Under the pieces are notes generated by a model that was not told where the DNA came from, did no database searches, and was given only the letters and a program-made list of their open reading frames with translations. Both the position numbers and the translations under genes were made by a program. Shown here piece by piece: positions 1-8,031 of a DNA stretch of 21,106 nucleotides. Within the stretch, counting starts at the first letter, position 1. Every line of letters starts with the position of its first letter. The DNA comes from a bacterium 210917-SL.2.15 (GTDB lineage: Bacteria; Bacillota; Clostridia; Oscillospirales; Oscillospiraceae): the NCBI GenBank assembly GCA_020555605.1, contig JAJCJC010000025.1, forward strand, positions 1 through 21,106, in the 5' to 3' direction.

Positions 1-126
1 GTGTAAGTTGTGTTTAAAACCGTTGAAATTCATTTCCGATGGAGCGCCGTGTGCGGTGAAAGTCGCATGCACGGTGCGGAGCGGGGGAAAATCTGGCGAT
101 AACTTCAAAGGATTACCTATCGCTAT
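1..126 (+). mobile_element. Group II intron, 3' end only
   Basis: The first 126 bases look like the terminal part of a bacterial group II intron. A domain V-like hairpin with a GAAA tetraloop lies at 44-77, followed by a G-rich/A-rich linker. A domain VI-like stem follows, in which the GCGATA at about 96-101 can pair with TATCGC at 119-124. The intron would end with the AT at 125-126, fitting the usual AY 3' end. The splice point is supported independently: reading on from 127 gives the C-terminus of a Maff2 protein in one frame. The intron-encoded reverse transcriptase, if present, lies before the window. I could not assign the branch-point adenosine with confidence, and the 5' boundary is not visible. 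Confidence 0.8.
44..77 (+). ncRNA. Group II intron domain V
   Basis: This is a 34-nt hairpin. GCGCCGTG at 44-51 pairs with CACGGTGC at 70-77 (one G-T wobble). After a small internal bulge, GCGGT at 53-57 pairs with GTCGC at 62-66 around a GAAA tetraloop. The size, the two-part helix with an asymmetric bulge and the GAAA cap are those of the catalytic domain V. The AGC at 43-45 would be the catalytic triad. Confidence 0.8.
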
Positions 127-227
127 CGGGTGCAAAAAGCCAGGGTATGAAACAGCTTATGGCGGGCGGCGGCGTTGCCCTGATCGGCATGACTCTTGTA
201 CCGCTGCTCTCCGGCCTGTTTGGATAA
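127..227 (+). CDS. Maff2 family membrane protein, 3' exon after intron
   Basis: After the intron boundary the frame GGT GCA AAA AGC at 129-140 encodes a stretch ending at TAA 225-227. It reads GAKSQGMKQLMAGGG, then a hydrophobic helix (VALIGMTLVPLLSGLFG). This matches the C-terminal end of Maff2 proteins, small membrane proteins encoded just upstream of the VirB6-like gene in Tn1549-type elements and probably part of the transfer channel, analogous to VirB2/VirB3-sized subunits. The two bases 127-128 (CG) would complete a codon, probably Pro, whose first base lies in the upstream exon. The gene is intact only if the intron splices. The role in the channel is inferred from position; no experiment is known to me. 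Confidence 0.8.
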
Positions 228-249
228 TGCCACAACCTAACACTACCCG

Positions 250-279
250 CCGCGCCCTCTCGGAAACGGGAGGGCGCGG
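250..279 (+). other. GC-rich hairpin between Maff2 and VirB6-like gene
   Basis: CCGCGCCCTC at 250-259 pairs perfectly with GAGGGCGCGG at 270-279, around a 10-nt loop. No run of T follows, so it is unlikely to be an efficient intrinsic terminator. It sits directly before the AAAGGAGGG ribosome-binding site of the next gene. It may stabilise an mRNA end or lower read-through from the highly expressed small upstream gene. That function is inference. Confidence 0.55.
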
Positions 280-297
280 GAAAGGAGGGATTAGCTT

Positions 298-1161
298 TTG
301 ATATGGCAGATGATTGAAGATTGGTTCCGGGGCATTTTGACAGACGGAATACTCTCTAATCTCTCCGGGCTGTTCGACAGCGTAAATACAGAGGTTGGAG
401 AAATCGCAACGCAAGTCGGCACGACCCCCGCCGGGTGGAACGCGGGCATATTCAATATGATACGCAGCCTTTCGGAAAACGTCATTGTGCCGATTGCGGG
501 CGTTATCATTACCTTTGTCATGTGCTACGAACTAATCCAGCTTGTAATTGAGAAAAACAATCTGCACGATCTCGACACTTGGATATTTTTCAAATGGATT
601 TTCAAAACCTTTGTTGCGGTGCTGCTGGTAACAAATACTTGGAATATCGTCATGGGTGTTTTCGATGTTACGCAGAGCGTCGTCAACGACAGCGCGGGCG
701 TTATCCTATCGGACACAAGCATAGATATTGCAACCGTTATCACCGACATAGAAGCAAAGCTGGACGCTATGAGCGTCGGCGGGCTTTTGGGGCTATGGTT
801 TCAATCGCTTTTTGTTGGGCTTACCATGAAAGCCCTCTCTATCTGCATTATGCTTGTGGTGTACGGGCGTATGATTGAAATATACCTTGTAACGAGTATC
901 GCCCCTATCCCCGTTGCGACAATGGTAAATCACGAATGGGGCGGCATGGGACAAAACTACTTGAAATCTCTGCTTGCCCTCGGTTTCCAAGCGTTTTTAA
1001 TTCTTGTGTGCGTCGGTATTTATGCAGTTTTGATACAGACAATCGCAGCAACCGACGACATATCCGGCGCAATCTGGACGTGCATGGGCTATACCGTCCT
1101 CTTGTGCTTCACGCTTTTTAAGACGGGAAGCCTTGCAAAGAGTGTCTTTTCCGCGCATTAA
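298..1161 (+). CDS. VirB6/TrbL-like conjugal transfer membrane protein
   Basis: This is a 287-residue polytopic membrane protein. Hydrophobic segments are visible at about residues 62-84, 97-120, 163-190, 194-210, 223-249 and 259-280. The amphipathic N-terminus contains a GEIATQVGTTPAGWN segment that I recognise from VirB6-like proteins of Tn1549-type elements. It would form part of the inner channel of the conjugation machine. The start is TTG at 298, preceded by AAAGGAGGG at 281-289 with an 8-nt gap; the first internal ATG at 310 lacks such spacing. The gene follows Maff2 and precedes a radical SAM gene and PrgI. The family assignment is by topology, context and remembered similarity, so the detailed role is less certain than membership in the transfer operon. 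Confidence 0.82.
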   Translation: MIWQMIEDWFRGILTDGILSNLSGLFDSVNTEVGEIATQVGTTPAGWNAGIFNMIRSLSENVIVPIAGVIITFVMCYELIQLVIEKNNLHDLDTWIFFKWIFKTFVAVLLVTNTWNIVMGVFDVTQSVVNDSAGVILSDTSIDIATVITDIEAKLDAMSVGGLLGLWFQSLFVGLTMKALSICIMLVVYGRMIEIYLVTSIAPIPVATMVNHEWGGMGQNYLKSLLALGFQAFLILVCVGIYAVLIQTIAATDDISGAIWTCMGYTVLLCFTLFKTGSLAKSVFSAH

Positions 1162-1177
1162 GGGGGTGTGCTATGGT

Positions 1178-2074
1178 TTGAAAATCGGTTTAATCGACGT
1201 GGATAGTCATAATTTCCCTAACCTCTGCTTGATGAAGCTGTCCGCGTACCATAAAGCAAAAGGGCATAAAGTGGAATGGTGGAGCGCAAAGGGGCGGTAT
1301 GACCTTGTATATAAAAGCCGCGTCTTTACAGACACCTATTCCAAAGACACGATAACCGTTACCAACGCGGAACAGGTTATTTTAGGCGGTACGGGCTACG
1401 GCGCAGACAACCGCTTGCCGCCGGAGGTGGAACACAGCTACCCGGATTATGCAATCTACCCGCAGTTTTTCGGGATTGCCTACGGCTTTTTGAGCCGGGG
1501 CTGTCCGAGGAATTGCGGTTTTTGCATTGTCAGCGGCAAGGAGGGGCGCAAAAGCGTCAAGGTTGCGGATTTATCCGAGTTTTGGAAGTGGCAGCCGGAA
1601 ATCAAGCTAATGGACGCTAATCTGCTTGCCTGTCCCGACCATGAAAAACTCATTGAGCAGCTTATACAGAGCTGCGCATGGGTGGATTTTTCGCAAGGGC
1701 TGGATATTCGCCTTATCAACAGGGACAACATCAGCCTGTTAAATCGCGTGAGGACAAAGGCGGTACACTTCGCATGGGACAACCCCAACGAGGACTTGAC
1801 CGGGCATTTTCAGCGGTTTTTGGACTTGACCGCCATTAAGAGCAGCCGCCAGCGTCGCGTGTATGTGCTTACCAACTACGGCAGCACTCACGAACAGGAT
1901 TTATACCGTGTGAACACCTTGCGGGCGATGGGCTTCGACCCTTATGTAATGATTTACGAGCGTCCAACCGCCCCGCCCGTTACCCGCCATTTGCAGCGGT
2001 GGGTAAACAACAAGCGGCTTTTCTATGCTGTTCCCCGTTTTGAAGATTATATTCCGAGCCGAAAGGAGGTTTGA
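1178..2074 (+). CDS. Radical SAM superfamily protein in transfer operon
   Basis: This is a 298-residue protein. It carries the cluster-binding signature C-x3-C-x2-C at Cys109, Cys113 and Cys116 (context RGCPRNCGFCIVSG), which binds a 4Fe-4S cluster and S-adenosylmethionine in radical SAM enzymes. The N-terminus (MKIGLIDVDSHNFPN) resembles the start of a Rossmann-like, B12-binding-type domain that often precedes the SAM barrel, but I see no DxHxxG cobalamin motif. The start is TTG at 1178 with AGGGGGTG at 1161-1168; the same frame is open further upstream but would overlap the preceding gene without a good ribosome-binding site. It lies between the VirB6-like and PrgI genes with almost no gap, so it is co-transcribed with transfer genes. 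The substrate is unknown, and I do not assign a reaction. Confidence 0.85.
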   Translation: MKIGLIDVDSHNFPNLCLMKLSAYHKAKGHKVEWWSAKGRYDLVYKSRVFTDTYSKDTITVTNAEQVILGGTGYGADNRLPPEVEHSYPDYAIYPQFFGIAYGFLSRGCPRNCGFCIVSGKEGRKSVKVADLSEFWKWQPEIKLMDANLLACPDHEKLIEQLIQSCAWVDFSQGLDIRLINRDNISLLNRVRTKAVHFAWDNPNEDLTGHFQRFLDLTAIKSSRQRRVYVLTNYGSTHEQDLYRVNTLRAMGFDPYVMIYERPTAPPVTRHLQRWVNNKRLFYAVPRFEDYIPSRKEV

Positions 2075-2075
2075 A

Positions 2076-2468
2076 ATGGCGTATGTAACCGTCCCAAAGG
2101 ATTTAACGAAAATCAAGAGCAAGGTAATGTTTAACCTTACCAAACGGCAGCTAATTTGTTTCGGCGCGGCGGTGGTAATCGGGCTACCGCTTTTCTTTTT
2201 GACAAAGGATAGCGCGGGAACGACAACGGCGGCTTTGTGCATGGTGCTTGCCATGCTGCCTATGTTCTTACTCGCCATGTACGAGAAGAACGGGCAACCG
2301 CTGGAAGTGATTATACGGCAATTTGTGGAAGTGAAGTTTATTCGCCCCAAAGAGCGACCTTATCAGACCAACAATTTTTATGCCGCCCTTGCGCGGCAGG
2401 AGCGATTAGATAAGGAGGTACGGGCGATTGTCAAAGGAAAAGGGAAAGACCCAAAACGAAAAGCGTAA
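2076..2468 (+). CDS. PrgI family (VirB3-like) protein
   Basis: This is a 130-residue protein with two adjacent transmembrane helices at about residues 25-43 and 48-69, a short basic N-terminus and a soluble C-terminal tail. This is the layout of PrgI proteins, which correspond to VirB3/TcpE-like partners of the VirB4 ATPase in Gram-positive conjugation systems. The start at ATG 2076 is chosen because GAAAGGAGG ends a few bases upstream; the open frame extends upstream into the radical SAM gene but without support. Its 3' end overlaps the VirB4 start by about 40 bases, which suggests coupled translation and a fixed ratio of the two products. It probably anchors VirB4 at the membrane. Confidence 0.85.
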   Translation: MAYVTVPKDLTKIKSKVMFNLTKRQLICFGAAVVIGLPLFFLTKDSAGTTTAALCMVLAMLPMFLLAMYEKNGQPLEVIIRQFVEVKFIRPKERPYQTNNFYAALARQERLDKEVRAIVKGKGKDPKRKA

Positions 2469-4824
2469 ACTTACGCGGCAGGAAAAGAAACAGATCGACG
2501 CGCTTATCCGGCAGGCAAAGGGCGACGGGAAGCCCCATACGGCGCAGGACAGCATACCGTTTGAGCGAATGTATAAGGACGGGATTTGCCGCCTTGTAAA
2601 CGGGCGGTATTCCAAGTGCATAGAGTTTGAGGACATCAACTATCAGCTTGCGCAGCCAGACGACAAGACCGCCATTTTTGAAGCCCTTTGCGATATGTAT
2701 AATTCCTTTGACGCTTCTATTGGCGTGCAGCTTTCCTTAATCAGCCGCCATGCGAACAAGGAGGATTTCAAGAACAGTATCACGATTGCCCCGCAGAATG
2801 ACGACTTTGACAGTATCAGAGCCGAATACACCGAAATGCTGCAAACACAGCTTGAACGGGGCAACAACGGGCTTATCAAGACAAAGTTCCTCACCTTTAC
2901 CATTGAAGCGAAAGACATTAAATCGGCGCGGGCGCGGCTTGCCCGTATCGAAACGGACACCCTCAACCATTTTAAGGTGATGGGCGCGGCGGCGCGGGTG
3001 CTGGACGGGAAGCAGCGTCTTGAAGTGCTGCATGGGCTGTTCCACCCGGACGGGGAACGCTTCAACTTCGCGTGGGAATGGCTACCCGCAAGCGGCCTTT
3101 CCGTCAAGGACTTTATCGCCCCATCTTCTTTCCGCTTTGGCGACGGGCGTATGTTCCAAATGGGCGGGAAGTTTGGCGCGGTTTCCTTTTTGCAGATTGT
3201 CGCGCCGGAACTTTCAGACCGTATGCTTGCCGACTTCATGGAAGCGGAAAACGGGATTGTCGTCAATCTGCACATTCAGAGTATCGACCACAACGAAGCG
3301 ATCAAGACCATTAAGCGCAAGATAACCGACCTTGACCGCATGAAGATTGAGGAGCAGAAAAAGGCAATCCGCAGCGGCTACGATATGGACATAATCCCGT
3401 CCGACCTTGCCACCTATGGCGGCGAAGCGAAAAACCTTTTGCGGGATTTGCAGAGCCGGAACGAGCGAATGTTCCTTTTGACGCTGCTTGTCCTGAATAT
3501 CGCAGACACAAAGCAGAAATTGGACAACGATGTATTTCAGGCCGCAAGTATCGCGCAGAAATACAACTGTATGCTCACCCGCCTTGACTACCGGCAGGAA
3601 CAGGGGCTTATGTCCTCTATCCCATTGGGGGAAAACCTTATCCAAATCCAGCGGGGCTTGACGACTTCCAGCACCGCTATTTTCGTCCCCTTTACGGTGC
3701 AAGAGCTGTTCCAAAGCGGCGAAGCGTTGTATTACGGTCTAAACGCCCTTTCCAACAACATGATTTTGTGCGACAGGAAACGGCTTAAAAACCCCAACGG
3801 CTTGATTTTGGGTACACCCGGCAGCGGCAAGAGTTTTTCCGCAAAGCGCGAGATCACCAACGCTTTTCTCATTACGGCAGACGATATTATCATTTGCGAC
3901 CCCGAAGCCGAGTATTACCCCCTTGTGGGGCGGCTAAAAGGACAGGTTATCAAGGTTTCGCAGAACAGCACGCAGTACATAAACCCGATGGATATAAACC
4001 TCAATTACAGCGAGGGCGACACGCCCATAGCCTTAAAGAGCGATTTTATCCTTTCCTTTTGCGAACTCATTATGGGCGGCAAAAACGGGTTGGAAGCGGT
4101 TGAAAAGACCTTGATTGACCGCGCCGTTATCAGCGTGTACCGCAGCTACCTTGCAGACCCCAAGCCGGAGAATATGCCGATTTTGGGCGATCTGTACAAT
4201 GAAATCAAGAAGCAGCCGGAAAAGGAAGCGCAGCGCATTGTGTCGGCGTTGGAACTCTATGTAAACGGCAGCTTGAACGTGTTTAACCATAGGACAAACG
4301 TTGACATTCATAACCGCCTTGTCTGCTTTGATATTAAGGAACTCGGCACACAGCTTAAAAAACTCGGTATGCTCATTGTGCAAGACCAGGTTTGGAACAG
4401 AGTTACCATAAACCGCAGCGAGGGCAAGGCGACGCGGTACTACATCGACGAGTTTCATTTGCTGCTCAAAGAGGAACAGACCGCAGCATACAGCGTTGAG
4501 ATTTGGAAGCGTTTTCGCAAATGGGGCGGTATTCCGACAGGTATCACCCAAAATGTCAAAGATTTATTATCGTCCCGCGAGGTGGAGAACATCTTTGAAA
4601 ACTCGGACTTTGTGTATATGCTCAACCAAGCGCAGGGCGACAGGGAAATCCTTGCAAAGCAGCTTAATATTTCGCAGCAGCAAATGACCTATGTAACCCA
4701 TTCCGAAGCGGGCGAGGGGCTTATTTTTTACGGCAACGTGATTTTGCCATTTATTGACCGTTTCCCGCAGGACACGGAACTGTACCGCGTTATGACGACC
4801 AAACCCGGCGAGGTGTCGGCATGA
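2428..4824 (+). CDS. VirB4/TraE-type conjugation ATPase
   Basis: This 798-residue AAA+-type ATPase powers assembly or substrate movement in the conjugation channel. Walker A is GTPGSGKS at residues 462-469. Walker B is the hydrophobic strand ending in Asp674-Glu675 (YYIDEFHLLL). The N-terminal ~440 residues form the VirB4-type domain, and the length is normal for the family. The start is TTG at 2428, preceded by AAGGAGG at 2412-2418; it overlaps the end of PrgI. Its TGA stop overlaps the ATG of the methyltransferase gene (ATGA at 4821-4824). The family is certain; by analogy with Tn1549-type elements it works with PrgI and the VirB6-like protein on the cytoplasmic face of the membrane. Confidence 0.95.
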   Translation: MSKEKGKTQNEKRKLTRQEKKQIDALIRQAKGDGKPHTAQDSIPFERMYKDGICRLVNGRYSKCIEFEDINYQLAQPDDKTAIFEALCDMYNSFDASIGVQLSLISRHANKEDFKNSITIAPQNDDFDSIRAEYTEMLQTQLERGNNGLIKTKFLTFTIEAKDIKSARARLARIETDTLNHFKVMGAAARVLDGKQRLEVLHGLFHPDGERFNFAWEWLPASGLSVKDFIAPSSFRFGDGRMFQMGGKFGAVSFLQIVAPELSDRMLADFMEAENGIVVNLHIQSIDHNEAIKTIKRKITDLDRMKIEEQKKAIRSGYDMDIIPSDLATYGGEAKNLLRDLQSRNERMFLLTLLVLNIADTKQKLDNDVFQAASIAQKYNCMLTRLDYRQEQGLMSSIPLGENLIQIQRGLTTSSTAIFVPFTVQELFQSGEALYYGLNALSNNMILCDRKRLKNPNGLILGTPGSGKSFSAKREITNAFLITADDIIICDPEAEYYPLVGRLKGQVIKVSQNSTQYINPMDINLNYSEGDTPIALKSDFILSFCELIMGGKNGLEAVEKTLIDRAVISVYRSYLADPKPENMPILGDLYNEIKKQPEKEAQRIVSALELYVNGSLNVFNHRTNVDIHNRLVCFDIKELGTQLKKLGMLIVQDQVWNRVTINRSEGKATRYYIDEFHLLLKEEQTAAYSVEIWKRFRKWGGIPTGITQNVKDLLSSREVENIFENSDFVYMLNQAQGDREILAKQLNISQQQMTYVTHSEAGEGLIFYGNVILPFIDRFPQDTELYRVMTTKPGEVSA

Positions 4825-5777
4825 GGATAGAAACGGATAAAATCTATTGCGGCGACAGCTTGCAGGTGCTTCAAACCTTGCCGGAAAACACGGTAGATTG
4901 TTGCGTAACGTCCCCACCCTACTATGCCTTGCGGGACTACGGCGCAGACGGGCAGATCGGGCGGGAAGCAACGCCGGAAGAATATGTTTCCCGCATTACG
5001 GCGGTATTCCATGAGGTAAAGCGGGTGCTTACACCAGAGGGGACTTGTTGGCTCAATATCGCAGACACTTATTGCGGCACAGGCAGCAAAGCCGGCCACC
5101 AAGACCCCAAATATCCCAAAGGCAGGAACGGGCAGCAAGTGGCGTTTAACCACCGCGCCCCCGGCTGCAAGCCGAAAGATTTAATCGGTATTCCGTGGCT
5201 TGTAGCCCTTGCCTTGCGGGGCGACGGTTGGTATTTGCGCAGTTCTATTATCTGGTACAAAACAAACCCCATGCCGGAAAGCACACGGGACAGGCCGACC
5301 CGCTGCTATGAGTATGTGTTTCTGCTCACCAAGTCAAAAAAGTATTACTACGATTGGCAGGCGGTAGCGGAGCCGATAGCCCCGGCAACAGCGGGGCGGC
5401 TAAAAAGCGGCAAAAGGAAAGGCAGCAAATATGCCGCTACTGTCCCAGGGCAAAAACAGCCGCAGAAAATCAACCGCCCCCGTAAAAAGGGCGCATACGC
5501 CGACGAGATGATTTGCCCTGTCCGAAGCCGCCGCAACGTTTGGCAGATTAACAACGTCGGCTATCATGGCGGGCATTTCGCAGCGTTCCCGCCCAAACTT
5601 GCGGAAACGTGCATTTTGGCGGGGTGTCCCGTCGGCGGGATTGTCCTTGACCCGTTTTTAGGCAGCGGAACCACCGCAGCGGCGGCAAAAAGCCTTGACC
5701 GCCGCTATATTGGTATTGAGATCAACCCCGAATACTGTAACCTTGCGAAACAGCGGATTGGAGGTGAAAGCCCATGA
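4821..5777 (+). CDS. Site-specific DNA methyltransferase (beta-class, m4C/m6A)
   Basis: This 318-residue protein has the amino-methyltransferase motif IV TSPPY at residues 30-34 near the N-terminus and the SAM-binding motif DPFLGSGTT at 277-285 near the C-terminus. The order catalytic motif, recognition region, then SAM motif is that of beta-class enzymes. The TSPPY form is common among N4-cytosine enzymes but also occurs in N6-adenine ones, so the modified base is open. The middle region (about 100-240), rich in Lys and Arg, is the likely target-recognition domain. No restriction endonuclease gene is adjacent. It is coupled by ATGA overlaps to VirB4 upstream and the NlpC/P60 gene downstream, so it is an orphan methyltransferase expressed with transfer functions, probably to mark the element's DNA against host restriction. 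Confidence 0.9.
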   Translation: MRIETDKIYCGDSLQVLQTLPENTVDCCVTSPPYYALRDYGADGQIGREATPEEYVSRITAVFHEVKRVLTPEGTCWLNIADTYCGTGSKAGHQDPKYPKGRNGQQVAFNHRAPGCKPKDLIGIPWLVALALRGDGWYLRSSIIWYKTNPMPESTRDRPTRCYEYVFLLTKSKKYYYDWQAVAEPIAPATAGRLKSGKRKGSKYAATVPGQKQPQKINRPRKKGAYADEMICPVRSRRNVWQINNVGYHGGHFAAFPPKLAETCILAGCPVGGIVLDPFLGSGTTAAAAKSLDRRYIGIEINPEYCNLAKQRIGGESP

Positions 5778-7744
5778 GCAAGGAATGGAAAGCCCCCGAC
5801 AAGGTAACGCAGAAAATGACCCGCGACGGTGCGGTTGCGGAAAACCTTACGACGGGCGAAACAACGAGTATCAGCGAAAGGCCGCAGGAGGAAAACTATG
5901 CAGCCCCCACAGGGGCGGCAGCGGAAAAGGTTGCGCAGCATATCGGCGCAGAGGTTGAGCGACACGCGGCAAAGGGCGCAGAGAAAAAAGCCCTTGACGC
6001 AGCGCAGCTAAAAAACCATACTTCCCGCTTGCAGTTTTCCGAAGCGGAACGGGCAACGCCGGAATTGCAGAAAGCTATCCGCAAATCGGATAAGGCGGCA
6101 GACCGTTTAGACGCAGCGCGGGCGGCTATCCCCAAGCAGACCAAAATCAAGAAAGAGCGCGTTTTTGACGAAGCGAAAGGCAAGGCAAAAACGCGCCTTT
6201 CCTTTGAAAAGACCGATAAGCCCCCAAACGGCAAGTTGCGTCATAACCCCTTATCCCGTCCGGCGCAGGAGTTAAACAGCACCGTACATGGGAAAATCTA
6301 CGAGGTAGAGAAAGAAAACGTCGGTGTGGAAAGCGGGCACCGGGTAGAACTTGCGGGCGAGAAAGCGGGCGGTATGGCGGCGCGGACGGTAAAACGCGGC
6401 ATACGCAGCCATAAGCTGAAACCCTACCGGGCAGCGGCGGCAGCCGAGAGAAAGGCGGTAAAGGCAAACGCCGATTTCCTCTATCAAAAGGCGTTGCACG
6501 ATAATCCCGCACTTGCGCACTCAAACCCCGTTTCCCGTTTTTGGCAGAAGCAGCGCATTAAAAAGCAGTATGCAAAGACGCTGAAAGCGGGCGGCAAAGT
6601 GAAAAAGACCGCCGAAGCCACCGCAAAGGCAGCGAAGAAAACCGCGCAGGAAACCAAGCGGGCGACGTTCTTTGTCGTCCGGCATTGGAAAGGCTGCTTG
6701 ATTGTGGGCGGGATTGCCTTTATCGTGTTGCTGCTTTTCGGCGGTTTGTCCTCTTGCTCCCTCTTTGGCGGCAACAGCGGCAGCGGCTTGATTGCGTCGT
6801 CCTATCTCTCCGAGGACGCAGATATTACGGGCGCGGAAAGCGCGTATGCCGCTATGGAAGCCGAATTACAGGATATGCTGGACAATATCGAGCGCGAATA
6901 CCCCGGCTACGACGAATACCGGGTGAACGCGGACGAGATCGAGCATGACCCCTATGTGTTAATCTCTATCCTTTCCGCGCTGCATGAGGGCGTGTTTACC
7001 CTTGATGAAGCGCAAAGCACCCTTGAAATGCTCTTTGAGAAACAGTATATCTTGACCGTTGAGGAAGAAGTACAGGTACGCTACCGCACCGAAACGAGGA
7101 CGGACAGCGAGGGCAACGAGTACGAAGTTGAAGTACCCTATAACTATTACATTCTCCATGTGGATTTGGAAAACTTCAACCTTTCCCATGTTCCCGTTTA
7201 TATCATGGGGGAAGAACAGTTGTCCCTATATGCAATCTATATGTCGTCCCTTGGCAACCGTCCCGATCTGTTCCCGCAATCCGGCTATGTTTCAAAATAC
7301 TATGAAAATCCGCCCACCGATTACGAAGTACCCACCGCGCTGCTTAATTCCGATGAAAAGTTTGCGCGGCTCATTGAGGAAGCGGATAAATACGTCGGCT
7401 TTCCCTATGTGTGGGGCGGCAGCACCCCGGAAACCTCTTTTGATTGCAGCGGCTTTGTGAGTTATGTATTGACGAACAGCGGCCTATACAATACGGGCAG
7501 ACTTGGAGCGCAAGGGCTTTACAACATTTCAACCCGCGTTTCCGACCCGCAGCCGGGGGATTTGGTTTTCTTTACAGGTACATACGATACCCCCGGCGTT
7601 TCCCATGTTGGGATTTATGTGGGCGAGGACGGGGACGGAAGCCCTATCATGCTGCATTGCGGCGACCCGATACAATACACAAAACTTGATACAAGCTATT
7701 GGCAATCCCATTTCTACGCCTACGGGCGGCTAAATTACAACTGA
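5774..7744 (+). CDS. NlpC/P60 cell-wall hydrolase of transfer operon (CD1108-like)
   Basis: This is a 656-residue membrane-anchored protein. Residues 1-300 are highly charged, rich in Ala, Lys and Glu, and likely cytoplasmic. A single transmembrane helix spans about 308-326. The outer part contains a linker and a C-terminal NlpC/P60 peptidase domain with the catalytic Cys558 (FDCSGF), His611 (SHVGIY) and a third polar residue at His628 (MLHCGD). Such enzymes cut peptidoglycan stem peptides and open the wall for the conjugation channel. Orf14 of Tn916 and its relatives have a lysozyme-like domain before NlpC/P60; I do not see a convincing one here. The gene starts inside the ATGA overlap with the methyltransferase, with GGAGGTG upstream. 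Family membership of the long N-terminal half is from remembered similarity to CD1108-type proteins. Confidence 0.9.
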   Translation: MSKEWKAPDKVTQKMTRDGAVAENLTTGETTSISERPQEENYAAPTGAAAEKVAQHIGAEVERHAAKGAEKKALDAAQLKNHTSRLQFSEAERATPELQKAIRKSDKAADRLDAARAAIPKQTKIKKERVFDEAKGKAKTRLSFEKTDKPPNGKLRHNPLSRPAQELNSTVHGKIYEVEKENVGVESGHRVELAGEKAGGMAARTVKRGIRSHKLKPYRAAAAAERKAVKANADFLYQKALHDNPALAHSNPVSRFWQKQRIKKQYAKTLKAGGKVKKTAEATAKAAKKTAQETKRATFFVVRHWKGCLIVGGIAFIVLLLFGGLSSCSLFGGNSGSGLIASSYLSEDADITGAESAYAAMEAELQDMLDNIEREYPGYDEYRVNADEIEHDPYVLISILSALHEGVFTLDEAQSTLEMLFEKQYILTVEEEVQVRYRTETRTDSEGNEYEVEVPYNYYILHVDLENFNLSHVPVYIMGEEQLSLYAIYMSSLGNRPDLFPQSGYVSKYYENPPTDYEVPTALLNSDEKFARLIEEADKYVGFPYVWGGSTPETSFDCSGFVSYVLTNSGLYNTGRLGAQGLYNISTRVSDPQPGDLVFFTGTYDTPGVSHVGIYVGEDGDGSPIMLHCGDPIQYTKLDTSYWQSHFYAYGRLNYN

Positions 7745-7764
7745 TTTGAAAGGAGTAAACGACT

Positions 7765-8031
7765 ATGGCGAACACGAAACTTGACCGTATCGAAAGGGAT
7801 ATTGAGAAAACGAGGGCGAAAATCCTTGAACAGCAAAAGAAGCTGAAAGACCTTGAAGCGCAGAAAACCGAGGAAGAAAACGCACAGATCGTTCAAATGG
7901 TAAAGGCGGTACACCTTGACGGGACGCAGCTTGCCGCGTTCCTCTCCGCTTATGCCAGCGGCGAAATCACCTTGCCGCAGCAGGAAGCGGCCTACCCCAC
8001 CGAACAGGAGGACAGCGACGATGAAGAATAA
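7765..8031 (+). CDS. DUF4315 family small coiled-coil protein
   Basis: This is an 88-residue soluble protein. Residues 1-45 form a strong heptad-like coiled coil rich in Lys and Glu, and the tail is acidic (DSDDEE). Size, sequence style and position between the NlpC/P60 gene and the DUF4366 gene match DUF4315 proteins of Tn1549-type elements, whose function is unknown. GAAAGGAG lies 8-9 bases before the ATG at 7765. Its stop overlaps the next gene by 11 bases, so the two are probably translationally coupled and may act together. Confidence 0.85.
   Translation: MANTKLDRIERDIEKTRAKILEQQKKLKDLEAQKTEEENAQIVQMVKAVHLDGTQLAAFLSAYASGEITLPQQEAAYPTEQEDSDDEE

Noticed and set aside
250..279. Intrinsic terminator between Maff2 and VirB6-like gene
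   Set aside because: The stem is strong but no T-run follows; I list it only as a hairpin.
8..301. 97-codon + strand frame across the intron end and Maff2 exon
   Set aside because: It reads the Maff2 exon in the wrong frame and crosses domain V; the correct frame gives a recognisable Maff2 C-terminus.
1133..1177. Upstream extension of the radical SAM gene
   Set aside because: It overlaps the VirB6-like gene end, and the TTG at 1178 has a well-placed AGGGGGTG and gives a canonical N-terminus.
3214..3714. 166-codon - strand frame inside the VirB4 gene
   Set aside because: It is antisense to well-conserved VirB4 coding sequence, has no ribosome-binding site and shows no recognisable domain; GC-rich codon bias produces such shadows.
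4033..4551. 172-codon - strand frame inside VirB4
   Set aside because: It is also a shadow of the conserved ATPase domain, including Walker B, with no start signals.
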